From JAICQM01 sp963781555 (lineage in GTDB: Bacteria; Chloroflexota; Limnocylindria; QHBO01), in assembly GCA_963781555.1 (NCBI GenBank), contig CAWAGB010000006.1, positions 1 through 64,000 of the forward strand: a stretch of DNA of 64,000 nucleotides, written 5' to 3'. Below the pieces are notes generated by a model. It was not told the DNA's origin and did not search any database. It was given only the letters and a program-made list of their open reading frames with translations. Numbering within the stretch: position 1 is the stretch's first letter; each line of letters starts with the position of its first letter. Below, piece after piece: positions 17,486 to 27,023 of the stretch. The position numbers and the translations under genes are program-made.

Positions 17486-18328
17486 TCAGCCGAGCGAGAT
17501 GAGCGCGACTGCAGTGATCGCCAGGGCCACCGCCACGAGCCCGAGCCGTGGCAGCGCCTCACCGAGGACCATGCGGGCCAGGAGCATGGTCACGAGCGGG
17601 TAGAGGCCGCTCAGCGCCGCCGCGAGCCCAACCGGGATGGCATCCCGCGCGATGACGAAGCCGATGTTGCCGCCGACGTCGAGCAGCCCGGCGAGGACCA
17701 CCAGGGGCGCCACCGAATGCATGCCGGCCGGACGACCGCGCAGGGCGACGACGCCGCTGATGAGGACCGCCGACGAGACGCGGCTGGCAAGCAGGACCCA
17801 CAGCGGATCGCCGGCGGCGGCCGCGAGGTCGAGCAGCACGTACCACGATCCGAACGCCAGGGCTGCCACGCCGGCGAGTGCCAGGGCAGCGCGGCTCACC
17901 CCCATCCGCGAGGCGCCACCGGCCGTCATCGCGGCGATCCCCGCCAGTCCCACTCCCGCCAGCTGCAGCGGCGCGAGGACGGTGCCCGTGAGTGCGCCGG
18001 CGAGCACGGGTATGACCACCGAGCCGAGGCTCGACAGCGCCGTCACCAGGCCCATCGCGCCGAGCGCCAGGCCCGCGTACAGGGCAGCCAGGCCGACCCC
18101 ACCGGCGACGCCCGCGGCCAGGCCGATACCCAGCGCGCCGACGTCGGGCGCCGGCGGTCGCAGCAGCACGGCACCCACCACCAGGGCCAGCAGACCGACC
18201 CATTGGGCGGCCGCCGCTACCAGCAGCCCGCCGGCGCGCCGCGCGGCGAGCCCGCCGCTGAAATCGCCGGCGCCGAAGCTCAGGGCGGCGGCGATGCCGG
18301 CAGTGATCCCGAGGAAGGCGGTGGGCAT
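17486..18328 (-). CDS. EamA-type DMT superfamily exporter
   Basis: A 280-residue, ten-helix membrane protein made of two EamA repeats of about 140 residues each. The first begins MPTAFLGITAGIAAALSFGAGDFSGG; the second contains the typical LLDVGGNIGFVIA and ALSGLYPLVTMLLARMVLGE segments. Family members export small metabolites such as amino acids. The long upstream extension in frame is non-homologous. The ATG at 18328 is preceded by TAGCCT with an 8-nt gap, which fixes the start. Substrate unknown. Confidence 0.8.
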   Translation of the reverse strand: MPTAFLGITAGIAAALSFGAGDFSGGLAARRAGGLLVAAAAQWVGLLALVVGAVLLRPPAPDVGALGIGLAAGVAGGVGLAALYAGLALGAMGLVTALSSLGSVVIPVLAGALTGTVLAPLQLAGVGLAGIAAMTAGGASRMGVSRAALALAGVAALAFGSWYVLLDLAAAAGDPLWVLLASRVSSAVLISGVVALRGRPAGMHSVAPLVVLAGLLDVGGNIGFVIARDAIPVGLAAALSGLYPLVTMLLARMVLGEALPRLGLVAVALAITAVALISLG

Positions 18329-18336
18329 GGGTGGCG

Positions 18337-18342
18337 AGGCTA
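18337..18342 (-). promoter_or_regulatory. -10 hexamer TAGCCT, leaderless spacing
   Basis: TAGCCT then CGCCACCC then ATG at 18328 on the minus strand. On the other strand, a TTGACA at 18453 could serve the pot operon. Confidence 0.45.
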
Positions 18343-18555
18343 CCAGACCCGCCGCGTCCGCTGTGTGCCGCGGAATCGGCCGGTTCGCGGCGCTCCGCCG
18401 ACCGATCTCGTGACGAATTGGAGCGTGAGTGGCGGAACCCGTGCGGAAATCGGCTTGACATCCCGAGACGCCTTCCGCAGCATCGGCCAATCTTCCGCCG
18501 CGGGCGTCCGAGCACCGGGACCGTCCCCACCGCCCGCCGGAGTTGAAAGGGACGC

Positions 18556-19671
18556 GTGGCCGCAGACCGGACCGGCGCAGTGCATCCAGCGGAGCGACCA
18601 GCGGGCGAGGGCAAGCCAGCCACGCCTGCGGCCGTGCGCCTGGAGGGCGTTCGCAAGCGCTACGGTGACGTCGAGGCGGTCGCCGGGATCGATCTCGAGA
18701 TTCGATCCGGCGAGTTCTTCTCCATGCTCGGACCGTCCGGCTCGGGCAAGACGACCACCCTGCGCATGATCGCCGGCTTCGAGCTGCCCAGCGAGGGCCG
18801 CATCCTGCTGGACGGGCGGGACGTGACGGGCGAGCCGCCGTTCGAGCGCGACGTCAACACGGTCTTCCAGGACTACGCCCTGTTCCCGCACATGACGGTC
18901 GGCGACAACGTGGCCTACGGCCTGATGGTGCGCAAGGTGCCCGCCGGCCGAGCGCCGCACGCGGGTCGGAGAGGCGCTGCGCATGGTGCGCCTGGCAGGC
19001 TCACGACCGGCGCCGAGCCGGCACAGCTCTCCGGCGGCCAGCGCCAGCGCGTCGCGCTCGCTCGCGCGCTCGTCAACCGGCCCCGCGTCCTGCTGCTCGA
19101 CGAGCCCCTCGGCGCCCTCGACCTGAAGCTGCGCGAGGAGATGCAGATCGAGCTCAAGGCGATCCAGCAGCAGGTCGGGATCACGTTCATCTACGTCACC
19201 CACGACCAGGAGGAGGCGCTCACGATGAGCGACCGGCTGGCCGTCTTCAACGCGGGCCGGATCGAGCAGGTCGGCACCCCGGCCGAGGTCTACGAGCGGC
19301 CCGCCACCGGCGTTCGTCGCCGGCTTCGTCGGGACGTCGAACCTGCTCCGCGGCGACGCCGCGCGGCCGATCGTCGGCGAGGAGCGGCACGTTCACCGTG
19401 CGGCCGGAGAAGATCCGGCTCGGCCGAGCCGGACGACCGCGGTGGCCGAGCGACGAGACGGTGCGGCACTGGCACGCGTCCGCGACGTCGTGTACCTCGG
19501 CCCGGACACGCGCTACATCGTCGCCCTCGACGCGGGCGCGCGAGCTGGTCGTCGACCCAGCAGAACCTCGACGACATCGTCCATGGAGGCGCTGGCCGCC
19601 CGGGGCCGCCGGTCCGCCTCGTCTGGAAGCGGCAGCACGTGCTCCGCGTCGTGCCGAGCAGCGACGGCTGA
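18556..19671 (+). CDS. potA: Spermidine/putrescine ABC transporter ATPase, frameshifted
   Basis: A GTG start with AAAGGGA upstream. The protein reads cleanly through Walker A (GPSGSGKTTT) and the Q-loop (VFQDYALFPHM) to about 18940. Indels then displace the frame until LSGGQRQRVALARAL, Walker B VLLLDEPLGALDL and the H-loop YVTHDQEEALTMSD. After about 19300 further indels break the C-terminal OB (TOBE) domain, which can be pieced together to the true end VWKRQHVLRVVPSSDG at 19671. It energises polyamine uptake with the three genes that follow. Confidence 0.8.
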   Translation: MAADRTGAVHPAERPAGEGKPATPAAVRLEGVRKRYGDVEAVAGIDLEIRSGEFFSMLGPSGSGKTTTLRMIAGFELPSEGRILLDGRDVTGEPPFERDVNTVFQDYALFPHMTVGDNVAYGLMVRKVPAGRAPHAGRRGAAHGAPGRLTTGAEPAQLSGGQRQRVALARALVNRPRVLLLDEPLGALDLKLREEMQIELKAIQQQVGITFIYVTHDQEEALTMSDRLAVFNAGRIEQVGTPAEVYERPATGVRRRLRRDVEPAPRRRRAADRRRGAARSPCGRRRSGSAEPDDRGGRATRRCGTGTRPRRRVPRPGHALHRRPRRGRASWSSTQQNLDDIVHGGAGRPGPPVRLVWKRQHVLRVVPSSDG

Positions 19672-19707
19672 GCGGTGAGCAGTCCAGCGGAGGAGCGAGG
19701 AGGAGGC

Positions 19708-20925
19708 ATGCGAACGATCCCGCGGCGTCGCCGGCGGCGCATCGCCGGCCTCGGCGCTCGTCGGCTGCGCCGCGTCGCCACCGGCGCCGGCTGCCGCAGT
19801 CACCGGCCGCGACAGCCGGCCGACGGCGTCCGCTCGGCCGCGATCGGCGCCGGCGAGGGCGCGCTGAACCTCGTCATCTGGACCGGCTACGCGCGAGCGC
19901 GGCGCGAACGACCCGGCCTACGACTGGGTCACGCCGTTCGAGACGGAGACCGGCTGCAAGGTCACCACGACCAGGACGGCACCGATTCGGCCAACATGGT
20001 GCAGCTGATGCAGACGGGCGAGTACGACGGCGTGTCGGCGTCCGGCGACGCGACCCTGCGCCTCATCGCCGGCGGCGACGTCGTCGCCGATCAACTCCGG
20101 ACCTGATTCCCAACTACGCCAACATGTTCGACGGGCCTCAAGAACCAGCCGCACAACACCGTCGACGGCGTCGCCGTACGGCGTGCCCCACGGCCGCGGC
20201 GCGAACGTGCTCATGTACAACACGGACGTCGTTCGCGACCGCGCCCGACCAGCTGGGGCGTCGTGTTGGACGCGGACTCGCCGTACAAGGGCAAGATCAG
20301 CGCCTACAACTGCGCCGATCTACATCGCCGACGCGGCGCTGTACCTGATGAAGCACCAAGCCCGACCTCGGGATCACGAACCCGTACGCAGCTCGACGAG
20401 ACCCAGTTCGACGCCGCCGTCGAGCTGCTCAGCCAGCAGAACGAGATCGATCGGCAAGTACTGGGGCACCGCCGCCGAGCAGATCGACGGCTTACGCCGC
20501 GGGCGACATGGTCGTCGGCACGACCTGGCAGTACCAGGTCAACATGCTCGACGCCGACGGCGCCGGTCGAGGCGCGTCCTGCCCGAAGGAGGGCGCGACC
20601 GGCTGGTCCGACACCTGGATGATCTCCTCGAAGGCCGCAGCACCCCAACTGCATGTACAAGTGGATGGACTACATCATCTCGCCGAAGGCGAACGCGCAG
20701 GCGACCGTGTGGTTCGGCGAGGCGCCGGTCAGCCAGCGGCGTGCGCCGAGGCCGAGAAGCTCAGCCCGGCCACTGCGACGCGTTCCACGCGAAGGACGAG
20801 GCGTACTTCACAAGGTCTACTACTGGACCACGCCGCAGAAGGACTGCGGTCGACGGGCGCGGCGACGATCTGCAAGGACTTCCGACGACTGGACGAAGGC
20901 CTGGACGGAGATCACGGGCGGCTGA
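19708..20925 (+). CDS. potD: Polyamine-binding periplasmic protein, heavily frameshifted
   Basis: A very strong GGAGGAGG box precedes ATG 19708. Joining three frames gives an export signal, then LNLVIWTGYA, DWVTPFETETGC, TDSANMVQLMQTGEYDGVSASGDATLRLI, VLMYNTDVV, ISAYN, ALYLMKH, MVVGTTWQYQVNMLDADG, WMISSKAA and WMDYIISPKANAQATVWFGEAPVS. This is a type I extracellular solute-binding protein of the PotD/PotF class. At least twelve one-base insertions are inferred, for example near 20234, 20251, 20313, 20358, 20391 and 20449. Amino-acid conservation between breaks is good, so the gene itself is probably intact in the organism. Confidence 0.75.
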
Positions 20926-21013
20926 CCGGTCGCGGCCGCCGACGACCGAGGGCTCCCGGGCGCACCTCGGGGGCGCCCGTGCCAGTCGTCGACCCGCGCC
21001 TGACTCCGCACCG

Positions 21014-21925
21014 ATGACCGCCGACCGCCCGCGCCGCGCCGCCCGGCGCCGCGGCGCCGCTCGTCGCGCGGCTGCTCCACCGGCACCCGCGGGCGCAGCT
21101 CGGCGCTGCTGCTCGCGGCGCCCGCTCGGCTGGCTGGTGCTCGCCTACCTCGGGTCGCTGGCCGTCCTGCTCGCTCAACGCGTTCTGGTCGCGACGACTC
21201 GTTCACCGGCAACGTCGATCGCCGAGTTCACGCTCGACAACTTCGAGCGGTCGCCGACGACCGAGGTCTACCGGACGATCGCGATGCGCACCGTCGGGCA
21301 TGGCGCGCTGGTCACCGTGACTGACGCGGTGCTCGCCTTCCCGATCGCCTACTACATGGCCCGCGTGGCCTCGCCGCGGATCCGCGGCGCTGCTCGTCGT
21401 CGCGGTGCTGCTGCCGCTGTGGGCGAGCTACCTCGTCAAGGTCTACGCGTGGCGCACTATCCTGCAGCGGCAACGGCGTGCTGAACTGGCGTCCTCGCGC
21501 CGTTCGGCGTCGAGGGCCCGGGCTACGGCGACGTCAGCGCGCTGGCTGGTGTTCAGCTACCTGTGGCTGCCGTACATGATCCTGCCGATCTACGCCGGCG
21601 CTCGAGCGGATCCCGAGCTCGCTGCTGGAGGCGTCGGCCGACCTCGGCGGGCGGACCGGCATGACGTTCCGGCGCGTCGTCCTGCCGCTCGTCCTGCCCG
21701 GCGGTCGTCGCCGGCTCGATCTTCACGTTCAGCCTGACCCTCGGCGACTACATCACGCCCGACGCTCGTGTCGAACACGCAGTTCATCGGCAACGTCGAT
21801 CTACGACATCGTCGGCGTGCCGGCAACCTGCCGCTGGCGGCGGCGTATCGCCATCGTCCCGGTCGCGATCATGATCGTGCTACCTGCTCGTCGCGCGGCG
21901 CCTCGGCGCCTTCGAGTCGCTGTGA
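21014..21925 (+). CDS. potB: Polyamine ABC transporter permease, frameshifted
   Basis: Reconstructed from several frames. After a basic N-terminus come a first helix, an extracytoplasmic loop (FTLDNFERSPTTEVYRTIAMRT), and helices with AFPIAYYMARVASP. The EAA coupling segment LLEASADLGG-x-GMTFRRVVLPLVLP follows, with final helices ending GAFESL at 21925. That is the PotB layout. Single-base insertions are inferred about every 20-100 bp (near 21173, 21466, 21491, 21600, 21699, 21762, 21790, 21881). The start is taken as ATG 21014. Confidence 0.7.
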
Positions 21926-21933
21926 GGCAGCCG

Positions 21934-22744
21934 ATGACCGAGTCGCGCTGGCTGCGGATCGCGCTGCGGATCGCGAGCGCTGGCCGTGCTGGCGTTCATC
22001 TACCTGCCGCTGGTCGTCATCGTCATCTACGCGTTCAACGCCAGCCGACATCCAGACGTGGCCGATCCCCGGGCTGTCAGCCTGCGACTGGTTCGGGCGC
22101 GCCCTCGCCGACGCGGGCGGTGCGCCAGGCGCTCGTCGACGTCGCTGACCGGCGGCCATCGGCGCGACGCGCATCGCCCTCGTCCTCGGGCACGCTGGCC
22201 GCGTTCGCCGTCCAGCGCTACCGGTTCTTCGGCCGCGAGACGGTCTAGCTTCGTCGTCGTCCTGCCGATCGCGCTGCCGGGCATCGTGACCGGGCATCGC
22301 CCTGTCGGCCGACCTTCACGACGCTCGGCATCGAGCTTCGGGCTGCTGACGATCATCATCGGCCACGCGACCTTCTGCGTGGTCGATCGTCTACAACAAC
22401 GTCATCGCCCGGCTGCGGCGCACTGCCGCGCTCGCCGGAGGAGGCGTCGATGGACCTGGGCGCCGACACGTTGGCAGACGTTCCGCCACGTCTTCCTGCC
22501 GTCGATGCGCGAGCGCGCTCCTCTCCGGCGGCCTGCTCGCCTTCGCGCTCTCGCTTCGACGAGGTCATCGTCACGAACTTCACCGCCGGCGCCGGCGTCA
22601 GACACGGTGCCGCTGTGGATCTTCTCGGCCATCCAGCGACCGAACGCGCTGCCGGTCGTCAACGTCGTCGCGGTGGCGCTGATCCTGCTTTCCGTGATCC
22701 CGGTGTACTTCGCGCAGCGCATCGGAGGCCGCGCGTCGCGCTGA
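21934..22744 (+). CDS. potC: Polyamine ABC transporter permease, frameshifted
   Basis: Starts 8 bp after potB. Piecewise reading gives helices (VLAFIYLPLVVIVIYAFNAS), AAFAVQRYRFFGRETV, VVLPIALPGIVTG, LTIIIGHATFCVV, the EAA motif EEASMDLGADT-QTFRHVFLP, and a clean C-terminus (VPLWIFSAIQRPNALPVVNVV ... FAQRIGGRASR) ending at 22744. This matches PotC, the second polyamine permease. The last 130 bp and everything after 22744 are free of breaks, so the damaged stretch ends here. Confidence 0.7.
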
Positions 22745-22841
22745 CGGTACTGTCGGGGGCTGGTGGACGCTCCACGGCGGTCGTATGCTCGCCCCGGTTG
22801 CGGCTCGCCCGTGCCGCCCGAGCGTTGAGGGGAACCAACTC

Positions 22842-24561
22842 ATGACCGTCGAGACCCAGGAGCTGCGACCGGTGGCGCGCCACCCGATTCGGCGCTGGGC
22901 GGTCCCAGTGATCGCCATCGTCGTCGCGCTCACCGTGGCCATCGGTGGAGTGGTGGGTGCCTACCTCGTCAATGGGCGTGGCGCCGGAGCCGACGCGTTG
23001 GCCAGCTGGGCGCCGGCCGACTCCGCCGTGTACGCGGAGTTCGACCTGACCCTCCCGGGTGCGCAGCGTGCGAACGTGGCGGCACTGCTCGACCACTGGT
23101 CGGCGCTGAACCCCGACCTCCTGCTCGGCGACGAGTTCGCGGGCTGGGTTGACGGGATGATCGGCGACAGCGGAGCACCCGTCAGCTACGCGGATGACCT
23201 TGCCCCGTGGCTCGCGGGCACCTTCGCGCTAGTGGTGCGCGAGTGGCCCGAGATGTCGAACGCCGCCGCGATGGGGATGCGGCCGTCCGTCCCGGAAATG
23301 GGCATCGTCATCGGTAGTCGCGACGACGCTGCCGCCGCGGCCTTCGCTGCCCAGCTGCGCGACCTGGCCGTCGAGGAGGGCTCCACATTCAGCTCGACTG
23401 ACCACCTCGGGGTGACCGTCTGGTCCCTGGAGGTCGATCCGGCGACCGCCGAGTTCGCGAGCAACGCGGAGGTCGCCTACGCGGTGGCCGACGGTGCGCT
23501 GCTCGTCGCCACTGGCGTGGACGAAGTTGGGCGACTGCTCGACACGCACGCCGGCGACGCCTCGCTCGCGACGGACGGCGCGGCGGGTCGCCTGATCGCC
23601 GCCCTGCCGGCCGGTCGCATCGGTCTGTCGGTGATGGACACCCGCGCGCCCTTGCAGCAACTCGTCGACTCGGTCGCAGCGAACGCCCCGGAGCTGGCCG
23701 CCAACTTCGGGGCCTACCTGGCAGGAACGCCGCCGATGACCGTGGCCGCGCTCTCGGTCGAGGCTGACCGGGTGGTGGTCACGAGCGTCGCGGAGGCAGT
23801 CGACGGCCCGCTCGCCTTCCAGCCGCTCAGCGAGGCGCTCGCGGAACGCATTCCAGCTGGCTCACTGTTCTACGCATCGGCCCCCAACGTGGGTCCCTCG
23901 GTGGCCGCCGCCGTGGACGCCTTCCTCGCCACCGTGGCGGCTGACGAGATGACGGGCGACATGGCCGACCAGTGGCTCACGGAGTTCGAGTCGGCGACGG
24001 GAGTGGCGCCGCGCGAGCTCTTCAACTGGGCCGATGACATGGCGCTCTACGCCGCCTGGAATGGGACCGAACCGGTGGGCGGAATGATCGCGCTCACCGA
24101 TGACCCGGCGGCGGCCTCCGCCCAGCTCGACGCACTCGTCGATGCGCTGGCCAGGGCGGCTGGCTCGTCGCTCGCCGTCGAGCGTGACGGCGCGGTGACA
24201 CGACTCACCGGCGGCGGGATGCCTGTCGTCGAGATTGCGGTCGGCGACGATGCGGTGACGATCACCGTTGGCAGCGGGGAAGCCGCGCGCCTTGCGGCCG
24301 TCGGGCCGGCCGGCTCGCTGGCCGGGCGACACTCGCCCATCGGCGGCGATGTCGGCACTCGGTGGCTCCGCGACCGACCCATCGGTTTGGCTTGACCTTG
24401 CCGGGATCGTGGACCTCGTCACCGAGCAGCTGCCCGATGGCGATGTGCTGAGCCCGGAACGGATGGTGCTGGCCAACCTCGAGCCGCTCGACCACCTCGT
24501 GGCCGTGACGCGCGTCGAGGACGGCATCACGATCACCCGCATGGACCTCGTCGTGCGGTGA
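22842..24561 (+). CDS. DUF3352-type membrane-anchored protein (one frameshift near the 3' end)
   Basis: A protein of about 572 residues. A cytoplasmic tail of 20 residues and one membrane helix (residues 20-45, VPVIAIVVALTVAIGGVVGAYLV) lead to a large extracytoplasmic domain. This starts ALASWAPADSAVYAEFDLTLPG, typical of DUF3352 proteins whose role is unknown. GAGGGGAACC precedes ATG 22842. Near 24330 one base is gained or lost; the continuation VWLDLAGIVDLVTEQLPDGD to LVVR at 24561 is in the next frame. The true stop overlaps the GTG of the cupin gene. A TATGCT hexamer at about 22777 may be its -10. Confidence 0.7.
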
Positions 24562-24881
24562 GCGCGGCGGCATTCGAGACGCTTCGCCTGCCGGACGAGC
24601 TCGCGCCGCCGAACGCGGCATCCGTCGGCTCCTACCTGCGGAGCATGGGCGTGGAGCCGTATGCCTGGTCGAATGGGCCGGGCGATCGGTACGCGGCGCA
24701 TGAGCACGGATACACCAAGCTGCTCATGTGCGCACAGGGCAGCATCACGTTCCTGGTCGGGGCGGACGAGCGGCCGCTGACGCTGCGACCCGGCGAGGGA
24801 TTCACGCTGCCGCCTCGGACGCGTCACGCCGCCGAGGTTGGTCCGGTGGGGGTCACCTGCCTCGAGGGTCAGCGCGCCTGA
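24558..24881 (+). CDS. Cupin-domain protein
   Basis: A 107-residue single-domain cupin starting at a GTG that overlaps the upstream stop (GTGA). Motif 1 is HEHGYTKLLMCAQGSITFLVG, with two His and a downstream Gly. Motif 2 is RPGEGFTLPPRTRHAAEVG, with the Pro and His of the second metal-binding box. The motif-1 glutamate position is partly present (HEH). Such small cupins bind a metal and act as sensors, isomerases or binding proteins; the ligand is unknown. Translational coupling to the DUF3352 gene suggests joint expression. Confidence 0.75.
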   Translation: MSAAAFETLRLPDELAPPNAASVGSYLRSMGVEPYAWSNGPGDRYAAHEHGYTKLLMCAQGSITFLVGADERPLTLRPGEGFTLPPRTRHAAEVGPVGVTCLEGQRA

Positions 24882-24885
24882 TCGG

Positions 24886-25191
24886 TCAGTCGGACGCTTC
24901 CTCCGCTTCGCGCGCTGCACGTTCGTAGGGGTTGTCGCGGTACCAGGCGCCGCCCTTGCGCCACGCTCGGTACGACGCGCGAAGGTAGGTGATCCCGAAT
25001 GACGGCCCGTGCTCGGCCCATTGCCGCACGTGCTCGAGCTCGTGGCGCAGCTCGCGTGCCTCGAGCGCCCGCCAGGCCCAGATGTCACGACCTACCGTGA
25101 TGGCCAGCCAGTTGCGAAGCAGCGCCGACCCGGGGCGGCGCAGCCACGGCACGACATGCACCCGGTGGGCGAGTGGACCGCCGCGCTTCAT
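24886..25191 (-). CDS. Small protein with an HExxH metallopeptidase-like motif
   Basis: A 101-residue protein containing RELRHELEHVRQW, an HExxH zinc-binding motif, followed by GPSFGITYLRASYRAWRKGG and NPYERAAREAEE, where a Glu could be a third ligand. It is far shorter than classical metallopeptidases and resembles the minimal HExxH core seen in DUF4157-like proteins. There is no signal peptide. The ATG at 25191 overlaps the glycosyltransferase stop (ATGA). Activity is not assured; it could be a structural zinc protein. Confidence 0.55.
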   Translation of the reverse strand: MKRGGPLAHRVHVVPWLRRPGSALLRNWLAITVGRDIWAWRALEARELRHELEHVRQWAEHGPSFGITYLRASYRAWRKGGAWYRDNPYERAAREAEEASD

Positions 25192-26165
25192 TCGTGGTCG
25201 TGGTCGTGGTCGTGGTCGTGATGCTGGTGCTCGGGACCCGGCTCGAGGAGCAGGTCGCGCCGGTCGCCCCAGCGCTTCAGGAAGCGGTAGAAGTTGCGCT
25301 TCGACTGACGCGTGAGCTCCGGCTCCTCGAACGTCGCGTAGCCGCGGTGCGGGTGCCGGGTGAATGGCAGAGCCGCGGTACGCACCGCGCGCCATCCCGC
25401 CGCGCGCGCCTGGAACGAGAAGTCCAGGTCAGCGTTGCGATACCAGCGAAAGCGGCGGTCGAAGAGCCCCGCCTCGCGGAGCACCTCGCGTCGCACGGCC
25501 AGGCAGTAGCCCTCCACCGCGTCCACCTCGCCGGGGGGCGCGTCGTCGAACTGCCGCCCGTTGCCGCTCCGCACGCCCCAGCCGCCGGCCACGCCCACGC
25601 CCGGGTCGCTGAAGGCGGCGAGCAGCGGCGAGGCCCAGTCGCCCGCCGGCTCGAGGCTGGTGTCCAGTAGAAGGACCACGTCGCCCATCGCCTGTCGAAG
25701 GCCGAGGTTGACCGCATCTGCGTATCCCAGCCGCTCGCTCGTGGCGAGGACCGTGACCTCCGTGGCGGTGTCGGCTCCCTCGATCGCCGGCTCGACCGGG
25801 GCGGCGGTGGCATTGGCCACCACCAGCAGCTCCCAGCTCACCGCGGGGGGATGCGCCGCCAGGCCGGCGAGCGTGCGGGCAAGGTCATCGAGGTGATCGT
25901 CCGCCACGAGGAGCACCGAGAGACGGACCGTCGGCGGCTCGTCGAGGCGGCTGGCGAGCGATTCGGCGCTGATGAACCCGGCGTCGGCGTCGTCGCTCGG
26001 CAGGATGGCTCGCAGGGTCGGGCCGCCGCGGGCGTCCTGGACCTCCCAGCCGAGGGCATGGATGCTGTCGCGCAGCGCATCGGCCCGCTCGAAATCGCCA
26101 GCGGCGCGTGCCTCGCTCCGTTGCTCGACCAGGCGGCGAACCGCGTCCGGTGCTCCGTCGCTCAC
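25188..26165 (-). CDS. GT2 glycosyltransferase with an N-terminal CysRS-tail-like domain and a His/Asp tail
   Basis: About 325 residues. Residues 8-52 (LVEQRSEARAAGDFERADA, LRDSIHALGWEVQDARGGP) look like the C-terminal tail of cysteinyl-tRNA synthetase. A GT-A family 2 glycosyltransferase follows: LSVLLVADDHLDDLARTLAGL, ERLGYADAVNLGLRQA, DVVLLLDTSLEP (DxD-like), and FRWYRNADLDFSFQARAAGWR (ED-like catalytic region). The protein ends in an HQHH and alternating HD repeat encoded by (GTGGTC)n. The GTG start at 26165 overlaps the ferredoxin stop. It likely adds sugar to a cell-surface polymer; the donor and acceptor are unknown. Confidence 0.7.
   Translation of the reverse strand: MSDGAPDAVRRLVEQRSEARAAGDFERADALRDSIHALGWEVQDARGGPTLRAILPSDDADAGFISAESLASRLDEPPTVRLSVLLVADDHLDDLARTLAGLAAHPPAVSWELLVVANATAAPVEPAIEGADTATEVTVLATSERLGYADAVNLGLRQAMGDVVLLLDTSLEPAGDWASPLLAAFSDPGVGVAGGWGVRSGNGRQFDDAPPGEVDAVEGYCLAVRREVLREAGLFDRRFRWYRNADLDFSFQARAAGWRAVRTAALPFTRHPHRGYATFEEPELTRQSKRNFYRFLKRWGDRRDLLLEPGPEHQHHDHDHDHDHE
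25194..25217. repeat. (GTGGTC)4 hexanucleotide tandem repeat
   Basis: Four exact units encode the alternating Asp-His tail of the glycosyltransferase on the minus strand. The repeat length can vary by slippage without changing frame. Confidence 0.8.
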
Positions 26166-26566
26166 AGCGCCTCCCCATCGACCGGTCGGGTGCCGGCGGG
26201 CCATGCTGCTTCGCGCCCGATGGGCCTCCCGTCGGGATCGCGCTTCAGCTTGTTGGGGCCGCTCGCTGGCGGGCGGTAGCGCAGCCGCTCGACCGGCACT
26301 CCGCCGATGAGGTGGCTGGACACGATCTCATCGGCGTCTGCAGTGGTCACCGCGGCGTACCAGACGCCATCCGGGTAAACCACCACCATCGGTCCGTTGC
26401 CGCACTGGGAGAAGCAACCGGCCTTGTTGATCCGGATCCGATCGCCGAGGTCGTGCCGCTTGACGAGGGCCTTCAGGCGGGCGTGGACGCCCAGGCCATC
26501 GCCGTCGATGGTGGCGCACCAGTCACCGCTGGTGCAGACGAAGCAATGTCGCTGGTAGACGCTCAT
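26162..26566 (-). CDS. Thioredoxin-like [2Fe-2S] ferredoxin
   Basis: A 134-residue protein with the cysteine pattern of the thioredoxin-fold 2Fe-2S ferredoxins. Cys8, Cys11 and Cys17 lie in HCFVCTSGDWC, then Cys51 and Cys55 in NKAGCFSQCGNGPMVVVYPDG. The core is followed by a proline-rich tail of about 45 residues that relatives often have. It carries electrons for an unidentified enzyme. It is first in a coupled minus-strand operon with the glycosyltransferase and the HExxH protein, so a shared job is possible but not shown. Confidence 0.85.
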   Translation of the reverse strand: MSVYQRHCFVCTSGDWCATIDGDGLGVHARLKALVKRHDLGDRIRINKAGCFSQCGNGPMVVVYPDGVWYAAVTTADADEIVSSHLIGGVPVERLRYRPPASGPNKLKRDPDGRPIGREAAWPAGTRPVDGEAL

Positions 26567-26630
26567 GCGATGCGGAAGTACTCCCCGGGCTACCCCGAAC
26601 GTACCGGGTGGCCGGAAGGCACCTCAACCG

Positions 26631-26636
26631 TACTAT
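26631..26636 (+). promoter_or_regulatory. -10 hexamer TACTAT for the HTH gene
   Basis: TACTAT in CCGTACTATCCGGAC, about 85 nt before ATG 26721. Unlike many neighbours, this gene has a leader and a GGTGGAGG ribosome-binding box. Confidence 0.35.
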
Positions 26637-26720
26637 CCGGACAGGAGCCGCACCGACCGCACAGCGAGCGGACGACTCGTCCACCAACCCACTCGTGCCC
26701 GGTGGAGGACACCGTACACA

Positions 26721-26906
26721 ATGATCAGCAACGAAGTAGGCAGGCTGCTCACGGCATCGGAAGTTGCCGACATGCTCCACCTGCACGTCAACACCGTGAA
26801 GCGTCTCGGTGATCGCGGCGAGCTCCCGTTCTTCCGCGTCTGCAAGCGCGGCGACCGACGCTTCCGCTACGACGACGTGCTGGACTTCCTGCGCCGCAGC
26901 AAGTAG
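26721..26906 (+). CDS. Excisionase/MerR-type helix-turn-helix protein
   Basis: A 61-residue stand-alone winged-helix DNA-binding domain. LLTASEVADMLHLHVNTVKR is the helix-turn-helix, and GELPFFRVCKRGDRRFRYDDVLDFLR is the wing plus final helix. This is the HTH_17 (BldC/excisionase-like) family. Small BldC-type proteins polymerise on promoters and regulate development in actinobacteria; related ones act as excisionases. No integrase is next to it, so a regulatory role is more likely. A strong hairpin follows. Confidence 0.85.
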   Translation: MISNEVGRLLTASEVADMLHLHVNTVKRLGDRGELPFFRVCKRGDRRFRYDDVLDFLRRSK

Positions 26907-26975
26907 CCGCTACCCCGATATCAGGTCCCGACCGGTCCCACGCCGGAACGGACCTCGCTCCTGCCAAGGGGGCAT

Positions 26976-27011
26976 GAACGACCGCCGAGGTGCCCATCTC
27001 GGCGGTCGTTC
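26976..27011 (+). terminator. Strong terminator hairpin after the HTH gene
   Basis: Perfect 14-bp stem (GAACGACCGCCGAG / CTCGGCGGTCGTTC) with an 8-nt loop, 69 bp after the stop. Confidence 0.65.
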
Positions 27012-27023
27012 GTGTGCAGGCGC

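Noticed and set aside
18556..22744. Pot operon as a genuine pseudogene array or a foreign chimeric insert
   Set aside because: Motifs between breaks are intact, inferred changes are nearly all single-base insertions, and base composition matches the flanks. Sequencing error explains it better.
24886..25395. Longer version (169 residues) of the HExxH protein
   Set aside because: The extra N-terminal 68 residues are Pro/Arg-rich and antiparallel-frame shadow of the glycosyltransferase. The ATGA overlap at 25188-25191 gives a natural start.
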